This document shows positions 7,522 to 15,571 of a DNA stretch of 21,169 nt, piece after piece. The translations under genes and the position numbers were made by a program. Origin of the DNA: Cuniculiplasma sp. (GTDB taxonomy: Archaea; Thermoplasmatota; Thermoplasmata; Thermoplasmatales; Thermoplasmataceae); the NCBI GenBank assembly GCA_023256455.1, contig JAGDXN010000054.1, forward strand, positions 1 through 21,169, given 5' to 3'. Position 1 is the first letter of the stretch, and each line of letters begins with the position of its first letter. The notes under the pieces are model-generated. The model made no database searches. It saw nothing but the letters and a program-made list of their open reading frames with translations, and had not been told where the DNA came from.

Positions 7522-9024
7522 TTATGCACCACAGGAAAAGGATAATCTTTTTTCGACCTTATCTCTTTCCATACCTTCAAGGAAAAATCCGAGCCTGGGC
7601 CCTCTGTCCTTTCCGATGAATACCCTGTAAATATAAGAGAAACCCTCGGAGGGGCTTACGGATGATTGCTGTATTGCCTTTCTTGCCGCCTCATGGATTG
7701 CCTCAGCGTTCCATGTTTCCAGCGATTTAATATTTGCCATAAGATTGCATATGACCTTTTTCCCATCCTCGTTTAGATTAACAGGGCTGTTCTCATCCAG
7801 AATATGGAATCTTGAGGATTCTGGGGCGTAATTCATGACCCAGTGCCTTGCCTGTTTTATCCTTTCGTGCAGGATATGGGGATCATACTTATTCCCATTT
7901 TTCTCAAGGATCTTCTCTATCTGTTCATCCCTGCTGTATATCTGCACAAGGGTGGTGAGATGCCTGTAATCAGGAATTTCATCGTTCTTCCTGCCTGTAA
8001 AGGATATATTCAGAAGAGTTATCTGATCCTCATCCAGTTTATTTTCGCCCCTCAACTTAATGAGCCTTTCATACTCATCCATGAGGTTAAGGAAACCCGA
8101 TTCAGGATCGAACTCAATATGTCTTGAAGGTGGAACCCTTGCCATCATATATCTAACCATCTCAGGAGGGACAAAATCCAGTATCTCCGTTGCAGGTATG
8201 TTGACCCCTGTGGATGAGTGCATGGCACCCTTCCCCTTCCGGAGAATCCTCTCAAACATCTGTGGCCTCGGTGCTGGATAATCCAGAATCTTTTCACTTA
8301 TGGCCTTTCCCGTATCATAGGAACCTCCCTGTGTTCCATGATCCTTTCCAAAGGGTTCAAACGTCACACCCAGAATCTTCCATTTCGCAGGCCATTCAAG
8401 CCTCCATGGCAATTTTCCCTGATCTGTATATATATCGCTCCTGCCCTCATTGCCGCATGAGCATCTGTAATATACATATCTGTCTGAAAAGTCATAGGGG
8501 ACAGCGCTGTTTATCCTTCCGCAACTGCTGCATCTGGGATTGTAAGGGAACCAGTTCTCCTCAAGATCTCTCCCTGAAATTGACTGCAATATATTCCTTA
8601 CCTCTTCTTTCCTTTCAATGAATATTTTAGTTATATCCCCGAATTTACCCTCAGCATAGAGATTGCCGGTTCTGATAACCTCCGGCCGCACATCCATGGT
8701 TTCTATGGATTTTAAGAATGGGGCCAGGAAATATTCTGAATATGTATCCGTTCCTTCAGGTGCAGGAATATCCCTTAATGGCTTGCCCACATGCTCTGAA
8801 TAGGATTGGGGTAGAAAGGGGTAAACCTTCCTCAACGGGTCTATGTCATCACACAGATATATGAACGAAGCATCCTTTCCTGAGAGTAGCATTGATTTGT
8901 AAATTATGTCTCCTGTCAGTATCTCCCTGAGATTCCCCAGATGTATGGGGCCGGAGGGAGATATGCCTGTGGAAACCTTCTGCTTTCCCTCAAGATCCCT
9001 GACCAGTGAAATTCCCCAATACAT
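7522..9024 (-). CDS. lysS: Lysyl-tRNA synthetase, class I
   Basis: This 500-residue enzyme is the archaeal class I LysRS, unrelated in fold to the usual class II enzyme. The HIGH-like motif is HLGN at 28-31, preceded by STGISPSGPI. A zinc site is suggested by Cys165, Cys168, Cys188 and Cys190. The characteristic FEPFGKDHGTQGGSYDTG block is at 222-239. The KMSKS loop is degenerate (KGKGAMHSSTG, 263-273), and the second signature lysine appears to be absent. The Ile/Trp-rich C-terminal anticodon-binding region follows. The ATG at 9024 lies 2 nt after the gfcR stop, and its stop is 1 nt from the metG start, so the three genes are almost certainly co-transcribed. No strong Shine-Dalgarno precedes it. 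Confidence 0.95.
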   Translation of the reverse strand: MYWGISLVRDLEGKQKVSTGISPSGPIHLGNLREILTGDIIYKSMLLSGKDASFIYLCDDIDPLRKVYPFLPQSYSEHVGKPLRDIPAPEGTDTYSEYFLAPFLKSIETMDVRPEVIRTGNLYAEGKFGDITKIFIERKEEVRNILQSISGRDLEENWFPYNPRCSSCGRINSAVPYDFSDRYVYYRCSCGNEGRSDIYTDQGKLPWRLEWPAKWKILGVTFEPFGKDHGTQGGSYDTGKAISEKILDYPAPRPQMFERILRKGKGAMHSSTGVNIPATEILDFVPPEMVRYMMARVPPSRHIEFDPESGFLNLMDEYERLIKLRGENKLDEDQITLLNISFTGRKNDEIPDYRHLTTLVQIYSRDEQIEKILEKNGNKYDPHILHERIKQARHWVMNYAPESSRFHILDENSPVNLNEDGKKVICNLMANIKSLETWNAEAIHEAARKAIQQSSVSPSEGFSYIYRVFIGKDRGPRLGFFLEGMERDKVEKRLSFSCGA

Positions 9025-9026
9025 GT

Positions 9027-9623
9027 TTATTCTTTTCCGATCAGTGAGGCTCTGAAAAGAGACCTTATGCGAACACCGTCAAGTTCATCGTCCTGCATCT
9101 TTGATGCCAGAACAACTGCAAGCTTAACATCTCCGCCCTCATCTCTCACATCCCTTATGGTTCTTCTCAACGTTTCGCCGGTGCTTGATACATCATCGAT
9201 TATGACAACTTTCTTATTCTTAACACTTGCAAAGTTGCTGCTGAAATATCCATCCTTCCTTGATGGATGGGGTCTGTAGACGATGAGCTCCTTCTCCATG
9301 AAATAGGAGGCCATGGTTGCATAGGGTATTCCGTTAACCGTAATTCCAAGTATGGAGTCGATCTCGTAGTCGCCCACCGTGGATTCCTCATCTATAATAT
9401 CGCATATTACCTGGGCTATGGATGCAATTCTTCCACCATATACACCTATGCTCCTCCAGCCTATCTTAACGTCCTGCACATTCTTCTGCTTTGTAAACTC
9501 CCTGCTCAACAGCCATGTAACTGTATTTACGGACAGGTGCAACTCTGTGGATATCTCCTTATCAGACATGCCCTTGCTCTTCAATTCTACGGCTTTTTTA
9601 TATAATTCTTCAAGGCTGTACAT
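9027..9623 (-). CDS. gfcR: GfcR-type regulator: HTH plus PRPP-binding phosphoribosyltransferase-like domain
   Basis: This 198-residue protein has a helix-turn-helix at about 17-40 ([23 protein letters not shown]). A type I phosphoribosyltransferase domain follows, with the PRPP loop [13 protein letters not shown] at 139-151. The architecture and the motifs in between ([20 protein letters not shown]) match the archaeal 'orotate phosphoribosyltransferase-like' family. Its studied member, GfcR of Haloferax, regulates glucose and fructose catabolism. A true PyrE would lack the N-terminal HTH. It is the first gene of the operon with lysS and metG. A TATA box (TTATAATATA, about 9651-9660) predicts a leader of only about 5 nt. 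Regulation of the nearby glycogen/trehalose operon is attractive but is inference only. Confidence 0.85.
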   Translation of the reverse strand: MYSLEELYKKAVELKSKGMSDKEISTELHLSVNTVTWLLSREFTKQKNVQDVKIGWRSIGVYGGRIASIAQVICDIIDEESTVGDYEIDSILGITVNGIPYATMASYFMEKELIVYRPHPSRKDGYFSSNFASVKNKKVVIIDDVSSTGETLRRTIRDVRDEGGDVKLAVVLASKMQDDELDGVRIRSLFRASLIGKE

Positions 9624-9647
9624 ATTTATACAATTCTCAAATTTCTT

Positions 9648-9660
9648 GGATATATTATAA
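9648..9660 (-). promoter_or_regulatory. TATA box of the gfcR-lysS-metG operon
   Basis: The minus-strand sequence TTATAATATATCC lies about 31 nt before the gfcR ATG. It would start transcription within about 5 nt of the start codon, giving a nearly leaderless operon mRNA. Confidence 0.5.
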
Positions 9661-9711
9661 TTTATCTATGGCATGGTTTAGATATGATCTTTTTCTCCAT
9701 TTCTTCCTTTT

Positions 9712-10134
9712 TTAATGATCCATTATTCTTTTAAGGGCATCTTCAATCCTTCTGGCCTGGTCTTCAAGCTGCTCCTTGCTCATCTTTACCCTGTCCCACC
9801 TTATTTCGTTTCCGCAATGCCTTGGTATAACATGGAGATGGTAATGCATTACAACCTGCCTTGCACATTCCCCGTTGTTCTGGCCAATGTTTATGCCGTC
9901 TGCGTTGAAAACCTCAATCAGAGCCCTTGAAAGATATCTTGCCAGATCCTGTATTTCAAGATAAACATCCCTTTCTATGGAAAATATGTTCTCATAATGC
10001 TTTACAGGTATTATGAGGCAGTGACCCTCTTCCACAGGAAACTTATCCATAAAACCAATTATCCTCTGGTTCCTGTAGAATATAAATGCCTCCCTGCCTG
10101 AGACTATGTTTGAGCAGAATACACATTCCTTCAA
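9712..10134 (-). CDS. HIT-family nucleotide hydrolase (HINT-like)
   Basis: This 140-residue histidine-triad protein has the active-site HxHxH motif as His97-Tyr-His99-Leu-His101 in HYHLHVIPR. It carries the N-terminal CVFC pair (Cys4, Cys7), which with His46 and His97 would bind zinc as in HINT-type members. HINT/HIT proteins hydrolyse nucleoside phosphoramidates, acyl-adenylates or dinucleoside polyphosphates; the substrate here is unknown. The start is a TTG at 10134. It is supported by a GAGGAG Shine-Dalgarno 5 nt upstream (10140-10145), an in-frame stop four codons upstream, and a conserved N-terminus that begins right there. The gene is divergent from the zinc-ribbon gene and 88 nt upstream of the gfcR operon. 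Confidence 0.92.
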   Translation of the reverse strand: MKECVFCSNIVSGREAFIFYRNQRIIGFMDKFPVEEGHCLIIPVKHYENIFSIERDVYLEIQDLARYLSRALIEVFNADGINIGQNNGECARQVVMHYHLHVIPRHCGNEIRWDRVKMSKEQLEDQARRIEDALKRIMDH

Positions 10135-10194
10135 ATATACTCCTCAGAAGAGGATTTTTTTAAGCTTAATAAGCAGTGGGGTAAGGTTCTAAAT

Positions 10195-10204
10195 AAATAT
10201 AAAT
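10195..10204 (+). promoter_or_regulatory. TATA box of the zinc-ribbon gene
   Basis: AAATATAAAT on the plus strand is centred about 26 nt before the ATG at 10225, which implies a leaderless message. The same AT-rich tract could also act on the minus strand toward the HIT gene. Confidence 0.55.
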
Positions 10205-10224
10205 ATGGAACAACATGGGGATAT

Positions 10225-10386
10225 ATGAAATGCCCTGTTTGTGGAAGTGAAGATCTGATTGTTATGAACAGATGGAAGTTCAATGTATATAATGTTGAGA
10301 GATACAGATGCTCAAAATGCAGTGCCACATTTAACCACTATTCAGGGGAAAACAGGGATTTTACCATCCCAAAAAGGTTCTCCTGA
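10225..10386 (+). CDS. Small zinc-ribbon protein, function unknown
   Basis: A 53-codon frame begins MKCPVCGSEDLIV and contains a second pair in RYRCSKCSATF, giving two CxxC knuckles (Cys3/Cys6 and Cys29/Cys32) about 22 residues apart, the spacing of a rubredoxin-like zinc ribbon. The tail is short and basic. The coding potential is supported by the ideally placed TATA box 26 nt before the ATG and by the conserved Cys pattern. The stop is 3 nt from the glgX stop on the opposite strand. Such mini-proteins can be nucleic-acid-binding regulators or transposase-type zinc ribbons, but I cannot assign a function. Confidence 0.75.
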   Translation: MKCPVCGSEDLIVMNRWKFNVYNVERYRCSKCSATFNHYSGENRDFTIPKRFS

Positions 10387-10389
10387 AAA

Positions 10390-12507
10390 CTATCCCGTTA
10401 TTTCCCTTATTATGGCGGATGAGTTTGGCATCATCAGATATTTGTTGCCATATATTTCCACGGGAAGGCCGTCTATTCCGGGCAAATTTGTATCCGCATA
10501 TAATTCCCACCTCTTTCCATGATCGGGAAGAGTGAACATTACCTCCCTGCCTGAACTGTTAAACAGTATGAGAAGATCCCCTCCCGTTATGGTAAGATCC
10601 TCATATTCTATTTCCTCCGTATTTCTTCCATTCAGCCATACCATTAATGTTGACCTTTCAGGTTCGTTCCAGTTTTGAATGGTCATTTCCACACATTCCG
10701 GGGTCAACCATGTCACATCCTTCAATGATGTGCCCTTTACCATGCTTCCCCTGAAGAAATTTTTTCTTGCAAGAACTGGGTTGGAACGCCTCAAGGCAAT
10801 TATATGCCTTAAAAATTTCCTGAGATTTGCCTGTTCGCCATCAATGTTCCAGTTGAACCAGCTGATTTCATTATCCTGGCAGAAGGCATTGTTGTTTCCT
10901 CTCTGTGTCCTTCCTATTTCATCCCCGCCAAGGATCATGGGTGTGCCCTGTGAAACAATCAGAGTGAGAAGCATATTTTTTATTCTCCTGTATCTCAAAC
11001 CCCTGATAAAGGGATCATCCGTATAACCTTCAACACCAAGATTATCGCTGTAATTTTCACTGGAACCATCCATAAAAAGTGGTCCGTTGGCTTCATTGTG
11101 GGGCCTTGAATACGATACGAGATCCATCATTGTAAAACCATCGTGGCAGGTGATAAAATTAATGCTTGAATGGGGCCTCTTATTGCTTACCTCATAAAGA
11201 TCTGGAGAACCGGATAATCTTGTTGCGAATTCCCCAAGGAGTCCGTGGTCAAATCTCCAGAATTTCCTCATGGTATCCCTGTATTTTCCGTTCCACTCGG
11301 CCCATTTTGGTGGAAAATTACCTACCTGATAGCCCCCTGGCCCTATGTCCCAGGGTTCTGCAATAAGCTTTGTTTTGGAAAGCACAGGGTCCTGATGTAT
11401 GGTCGCCATGAATGGCGAAAGCATATTGACGGAATACAGGCTTCTGGCCATGGTGGATGCAAGATCAAAACGGAAACCGTCAACCTGCATTTCAGTGGCC
11501 CAGTACCTCAGGCTGTCCATGATTAATTGAAGAACCTGCGGATGGCTTGAATTCAGGCTGTTTCCGACGCCCGTAAAGTCAATATAGCTCGATCTGTCCA
11601 CAGGATCAAGTATATAATAGGTGGGATTGTCAAGCCCCTTGAAGGACAGGGACGGCCCAAGATGGTTTCCCTCTGCCGTATGATTATAAACAACGTCCAG
11701 AATGATCTCAATGCCCCTGGAATGAAATGCCCGGACCATCTCCTTAAACTCCCTCACCTGGCTTCCAGGGGAACCCCTTGAATATCTTATATCAGGTGAG
11801 AAATAGGCTATGGTGTTATATCCCCAATAGTTCGTCAGGCCATGATCCACAAGAATACGGTCATCAATATGATGATGTACCGGCATCAGTTCCACAGAGG
11901 TTATTCCAAGATCGGTGAAATAATCAAGCATGGAATCTCTGGAAAGACCTGAATATGTACCCCTTTCGTTTTCTGGTATGGCCGGATTTTTATATGTAAT
12001 CCCCTTTGTATGGGTTTCATAGATTATTGTCCTGTTCCATGGCCGTTCAGGTTTTTTAATGCCCTGCCAGTCAAAACTTCCATCGATCACAATCCCCTTT
12101 GGAACATAGGGTGCGTCATCTCTTTCATCCTTAATCAAAACACTGGATTTTTCAACATCATAGGGAAAAACAGAATTATCCCACTTCAGTGTGGAATTTA
12201 GAGCTCTGGCATAGGGATCTATTAACGTTTTATGTTCATTGAAGAAAAGCCCGTCCTGTGGACTGTATTTTCCAGCTGCCCTGTATGCATATAACTGTCC
12301 TGGCCTTATTCCCGGGACCTCGACATGCCATACATAGGAATCCTTCTCCTTCAATTCAATAGTTTCAGAAGGGTAATTCTGATCAGAGCCATTATAAAGA
12401 TCAAGAAATATTTTGCTTGCGTTTTCCGAATAAATGGCGAAATTTACACCATCGCCTGTTAAGGTTGGTCCCAAAGGATAGGGTGAACCCGCCCTCAGTT
12501 TGCTCAC
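10390..12507 (-). CDS. glgX: Glycogen debranching enzyme (GH13, GlgX/TreX)
   Basis: This 705-residue enzyme hydrolyses alpha-1,6 branches of glycogen-like glucan. An N-terminal CBM48-like domain (about 8-110) begins with the typical SPYPLGPTLTGDGVNFA. The GH13 barrel follows: region I DVVYNHTAEG (271-280), region II GFRFDLAS with nucleophile Asp348, region III LIAEPWDIG with acid Glu384, and region IV ITCHDG with Asp456. The family-specific GNNNAFCQDNEISWFNW block follows. The length matches bacterial GlgX and archaeal TreX. The start is a GTG at 12507; no well-spaced Shine-Dalgarno precedes it, and an AT-rich TATA-like stretch (about 12529-12544) may give a leaderless or near-leaderless message. 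It follows mak after 71 nt, so it may be co-transcribed with the GlgE operon or have its own promoter. Confidence 0.95.
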   Translation of the reverse strand: MSKLRAGSPYPLGPTLTGDGVNFAIYSENASKIFLDLYNGSDQNYPSETIELKEKDSYVWHVEVPGIRPGQLYAYRAAGKYSPQDGLFFNEHKTLIDPYARALNSTLKWDNSVFPYDVEKSSVLIKDERDDAPYVPKGIVIDGSFDWQGIKKPERPWNRTIIYETHTKGITYKNPAIPENERGTYSGLSRDSMLDYFTDLGITSVELMPVHHHIDDRILVDHGLTNYWGYNTIAYFSPDIRYSRGSPGSQVREFKEMVRAFHSRGIEIILDVVYNHTAEGNHLGPSLSFKGLDNPTYYILDPVDRSSYIDFTGVGNSLNSSHPQVLQLIMDSLRYWATEMQVDGFRFDLASTMARSLYSVNMLSPFMATIHQDPVLSKTKLIAEPWDIGPGGYQVGNFPPKWAEWNGKYRDTMRKFWRFDHGLLGEFATRLSGSPDLYEVSNKRPHSSINFITCHDGFTMMDLVSYSRPHNEANGPLFMDGSSENYSDNLGVEGYTDDPFIRGLRYRRIKNMLLTLIVSQGTPMILGGDEIGRTQRGNNNAFCQDNEISWFNWNIDGEQANLRKFLRHIIALRRSNPVLARKNFFRGSMVKGTSLKDVTWLTPECVEMTIQNWNEPERSTLMVWLNGRNTEEIEYEDLTITGGDLLILFNSSGREVMFTLPDHGKRWELYADTNLPGIDGLPVEIYGNKYLMMPNSSAIIREITG

Positions 12508-12578
12508 ACCCCCAGTAGTATTAGTTCGATTTAATCTTTTTTATGCCCTGGGTAGTTCCTTATAGCCGGATATGACCA

Positions 12579-13919
12579 TCAAGAATTACCTTTCAATGAA
12601 TTCCTCAGGAACTGCATGGGAATCCAGAGCATTTCCGGCCTGTTGTTCCATTCGTAAACAGCCTCATATATGGCCTTTTCCATCTCAAAGAATGAGAGAA
12701 TATCGTTCCATTGATTCCCCATCTCCATCCCTGCTTTCTCCATTTCCTTCATGTATGTGTCAACAGTTATTTTTCTGAATTCTGCCGATATTTTATCCGG
12801 AAGATCCCCATTCCCAAGAATGAAATGCCATAGATAATTCCATGATCTTGTGAGGCCTGCAAGATCCTTCAAAACGGACCCCTTTGAAACCCTGTCTTCC
12901 ATGGCCGCCATGGGTTCACCCTCAAAATCTATTATGACCGGAGTTTCCTCTGTCTTGAGGATCTGCCCCAGATGGAGATCCCCATGGATTGGCTGTTTTT
13001 TCCCCCCAACCATGTGAAATTCAGGCGTTTTAAATCTGCCCTCAATTTCATTCAGATCCCTGTATGAAACACCATAGGACGATTTCAGAATTCTTTTAAA
13101 ATCCTGAATCAGACCATTATCCTGCTTTTTTATCCTCAAATAGTCCCTTTCGGTAAAATTTTCTCTTGTGTATCCTTTCTCATCTATGGATGCCAGTGAG
13201 ATGTGGAGCTTTGCCACTGCAACCCCTATCTTAACCGCTTCTTCACGGGCTTCTATTAAGAAGTTGCTGTTATCAGTTTCCCTTGATCTTTCAAAAAGAT
13301 ATTTCCAGTAATCACCCATATTTTTAATGAATGTGCTGAAAACGCATATGCACAGATCCCTCTTTCCATTATACATAATTGCCCCAAGATTTTCCGGTAC
13401 ACCAGTAAAATCGCTGTACTTCCTTATAAGTATGGGTATCTGGTAATCTGGATTTTCAGGCCCGGAAGGCGTTCTGAAAAATTTGCCTATTACTGAATCA
13501 CCCAGTTTGAATGAACTGTTGGACTGCTCCAGTTTCATGGGTTTGAAATCGGGGTTGCTCTCTACCCAGTGTTTCAGGCCGGCGCCATGTTCCGTTATCT
13601 TGAAATCCCCATCTTCATGAATCATTTTTTTCAGCACATCTGGAAAATGGCCATCCTCTATACTGTCTGTGAAATGGTAATCCCCATAGGTGTCCTGGTG
13701 AAGTGTCAGGGCAAGATCCATCAATTTTTCGCCCTCCTCCGTTTTTAAGGAAAGAACCATTATCAGGGAATCACCATCTTCAACATCTTCCGGATAGGCG
13801 GTCAAAATATTTGCAGACAATATATCCTCAGGCCTGAGAAAAAACCATCTCCTTGAACTGAACTTCTGTATGGTTTCCTTCATCAGGCTATCCGTCATTA
13901 TTTCTCCTATATGTGTCAC
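12579..13919 (-). CDS. mak: Maltokinase (Mak/Pep2)
   Basis: The enzyme phosphorylates maltose with ATP to alpha-maltose 1-phosphate, the substrate of GlgE. The 446-residue protein has the maltokinase pattern. A nucleotide-binding lysine, Lys146, is in SVIGKFFR. The catalytic loop IHGDLHLGQ (311-319) carries Asp314, and the metal-binding IDFEGEP is at 330-336. These are followed by KGSVLKDLAGLTRSW and the C-terminal EKAIYEAVYEWNNRPEMLWIP-like block. It is free-standing, not fused to TreS as in many bacteria. Two starts are possible. A GTG at 13919 overlaps the treS stop as GTGA and has GGAGG 7 nt upstream. An ATG at 13898 has AGGAG 5 nt upstream and would shorten the protein by 7 residues. Either way it is translationally coupled to treS. 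Confidence 0.94.
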   Translation of the reverse strand: MTHIGEIMTDSLMKETIQKFSSRRWFFLRPEDILSANILTAYPEDVEDGDSLIMVLSLKTEEGEKLMDLALTLHQDTYGDYHFTDSIEDGHFPDVLKKMIHEDGDFKITEHGAGLKHWVESNPDFKPMKLEQSNSSFKLGDSVIGKFFRTPSGPENPDYQIPILIRKYSDFTGVPENLGAIMYNGKRDLCICVFSTFIKNMGDYWKYLFERSRETDNSNFLIEAREEAVKIGVAVAKLHISLASIDEKGYTRENFTERDYLRIKKQDNGLIQDFKRILKSSYGVSYRDLNEIEGRFKTPEFHMVGGKKQPIHGDLHLGQILKTEETPVIIDFEGEPMAAMEDRVSKGSVLKDLAGLTRSWNYLWHFILGNGDLPDKISAEFRKITVDTYMKEMEKAGMEMGNQWNDILSFFEMEKAIYEAVYEWNNRPEMLWIPMQFLRNSLKGNS

Positions 13920-15571
13920 TTTCCATCCTCCGGTTTTTCCATACTGAACCAGAAAAATGAATTTCTTGGCAGGGTCAGGAAATAGGGAGTTTCCTTTATT
14001 TCAGGGAACAGGGCTGAGGATATGAGTTCCCTCATATGCCACCCTGCAAATTCGTGAAGATCAAGCTCTGTATAGGAAGGAGTCCTGGACATATTGAATA
14101 TGCACAGTATATACTGATTTTCATAGGATCTTATAAAGCCAAGCACAGGCTTCTGATTTACATTGAGAAATCTTATGGTGCCTCTCCCAAATACCTTTGA
14201 ATTCTGCTTCCTGACCACCACAATCCTTCTGAACCAGTTCAAAAAAGACGAATTCAGCCTTGACATGGATTCAACGTTATTGGATTCATAATGGTAGTTT
14301 GGATTCACGATTACAGGTGCATAGAGCTGCTCAGGATCGACCTTTGAAAAGCCTGCATTTCTGTCATAGGACCACTGCATGGGTGTTCTCACCCCATTCC
14401 TGTCTCCAAGGTATATGTTGTCCCCCATGTTGATTTCATCACCGTAATAGAGGAAGGGTGAGCCAGGAAGGCTGAGGAGGAGAGCGTGGAGAAGTTCCAG
14501 TATGTATCTGTCATTATCAACCAGAGTGGCAAGCCTTCTCCTTATTCCAAGATTGAGCCTCATCTTGGGTATTTTGGCATATTCACCCCACATGAGATCT
14601 CTCTCCTCAGGTGATACCATCTCCAGTGTGAGTTCGTCATGATTCCTTAAGAACAGCCCCCATGTGCATGCCTCGGGTACAGGGAGAGTTTGTTTTATTA
14701 TATTCTCAATTGGGAAGGAATCCCCCTGTGCCAGAGAAATGAATATCCTTGGCATAAGGGGGAAATTGAAATTCATGTGGAATTCATCCTGATTCCCAAA
14801 GTAGGCCTTGGCATCCCCGGGCCACTGATTTGCCTCTGCAAGCAATATACACCCTGGATATTCCTGATCGATCATTCTCCTTATTTCCTTAAAATATTCA
14901 TGAGTTTCTGGCAGGTTTTCACAGGATGTGCCTTCTCTCTCGAAAAGATAGGGCACAGCATCGCATCTGAAACCGTCAAGACCTTTGGATAGCCAGAAAC
15001 GGATCACATTTTTCATCTCTTCCCTCACTTCGGGATTTTCATAGTTCAGATCTGGTTGATGGGAATAAAACCTGTGCCAGTAATACTGCCTTGTAAATGG
15101 TTCGTATGTCCAGTTTGACTTTTCCGTGTCTATGAATATGATTCTTGCATCCCTGTATTTTTCAGGGGTATCGGACCAGACAAACCAGTCCCGGTATTTG
15201 CTGTTTATATTTTCCCTGGCATCCTGGAACCATTTATTTTGATCTGACACGTGATTAAGCACAAGATCGGCAATAACCCTCAACCCCCTGTTATGTGCCT
15301 CTTCAATGAATTTTTCAAAATCCTCCATTGTGCCATATTCCGGGAGTATGGTGTAATAATCCCTTATATCATACCCATCATCCTTCAGCGGGGAATCGTA
15401 GAAGGGCAATACCCAGATGCAGTCAACACCAATGCTTTTTATGTAATCGAGTTTTTCAGTAAAACCCTTAAAATCTCCAATTCCGTCATTGTTTCCATCA
15501 TAAAAACTCCTTACAGGCACCTCGTAAAAAATTGCATCCTTGTACCACAGAGGATCGTCTATTTTAAGCAT
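13916..15571 (-). CDS. treS: Trehalose synthase (maltose/trehalose isomerase, GH13)
   Basis: TreS interconverts trehalose and maltose by intramolecular rearrangement; here it would feed maltose to Mak. The 551-residue protein begins with the family block LWYKDAIFYEVPVRSFYD and has the GH13 motifs: DLVLNHVSDQ (102-111), GLDGFRCDAVPYLF with nucleophile Asp204, LLAEANQWP with acid Glu246, and FLRNHDELTLEMV with Asp312. The TreS-specific NRNGVRTPMQWS-like block (here DRNGVRTPMQWS) is present. It is the short form without a C-terminal kinase. The ATG at 15571 overlaps the glgE stop by one base (TAATG), and an AAGGTG Shine-Dalgarno lies 5 nt upstream. GH13 alpha-glucosidases are the alternative, but the N-terminal and central signatures favour TreS clearly. 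Confidence 0.95.
   Translation of the reverse strand: MLKIDDPLWYKDAIFYEVPVRSFYDGNNDGIGDFKGFTEKLDYIKSIGVDCIWVLPFYDSPLKDDGYDIRDYYTILPEYGTMEDFEKFIEEAHNRGLRVIADLVLNHVSDQNKWFQDARENINSKYRDWFVWSDTPEKYRDARIIFIDTEKSNWTYEPFTRQYYWHRFYSHQPDLNYENPEVREEMKNVIRFWLSKGLDGFRCDAVPYLFEREGTSCENLPETHEYFKEIRRMIDQEYPGCILLAEANQWPGDAKAYFGNQDEFHMNFNFPLMPRIFISLAQGDSFPIENIIKQTLPVPEACTWGLFLRNHDELTLEMVSPEERDLMWGEYAKIPKMRLNLGIRRRLATLVDNDRYILELLHALLLSLPGSPFLYYGDEINMGDNIYLGDRNGVRTPMQWSYDRNAGFSKVDPEQLYAPVIVNPNYHYESNNVESMSRLNSSFLNWFRRIVVVRKQNSKVFGRGTIRFLNVNQKPVLGFIRSYENQYILCIFNMSRTPSYTELDLHEFAGWHMRELISSALFPEIKETPYFLTLPRNSFFWFSMEKPEDGK

Noticed and set aside
10131..10328. A 65-codon minus-strand frame between glgX and the HIT gene
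   Set aside because: It is opposite the zinc-ribbon gene, has no conserved motif, and covers the HIT gene's promoter and ribosome binding site.
13916..15571. Possible alpha-glucosidase or alpha-amylase instead of TreS
   Set aside because: The N-terminal LWYKDAIFYEVPVRSF block, the RNHDELTLEMV block and the maltokinase neighbour are specific to trehalose synthase.
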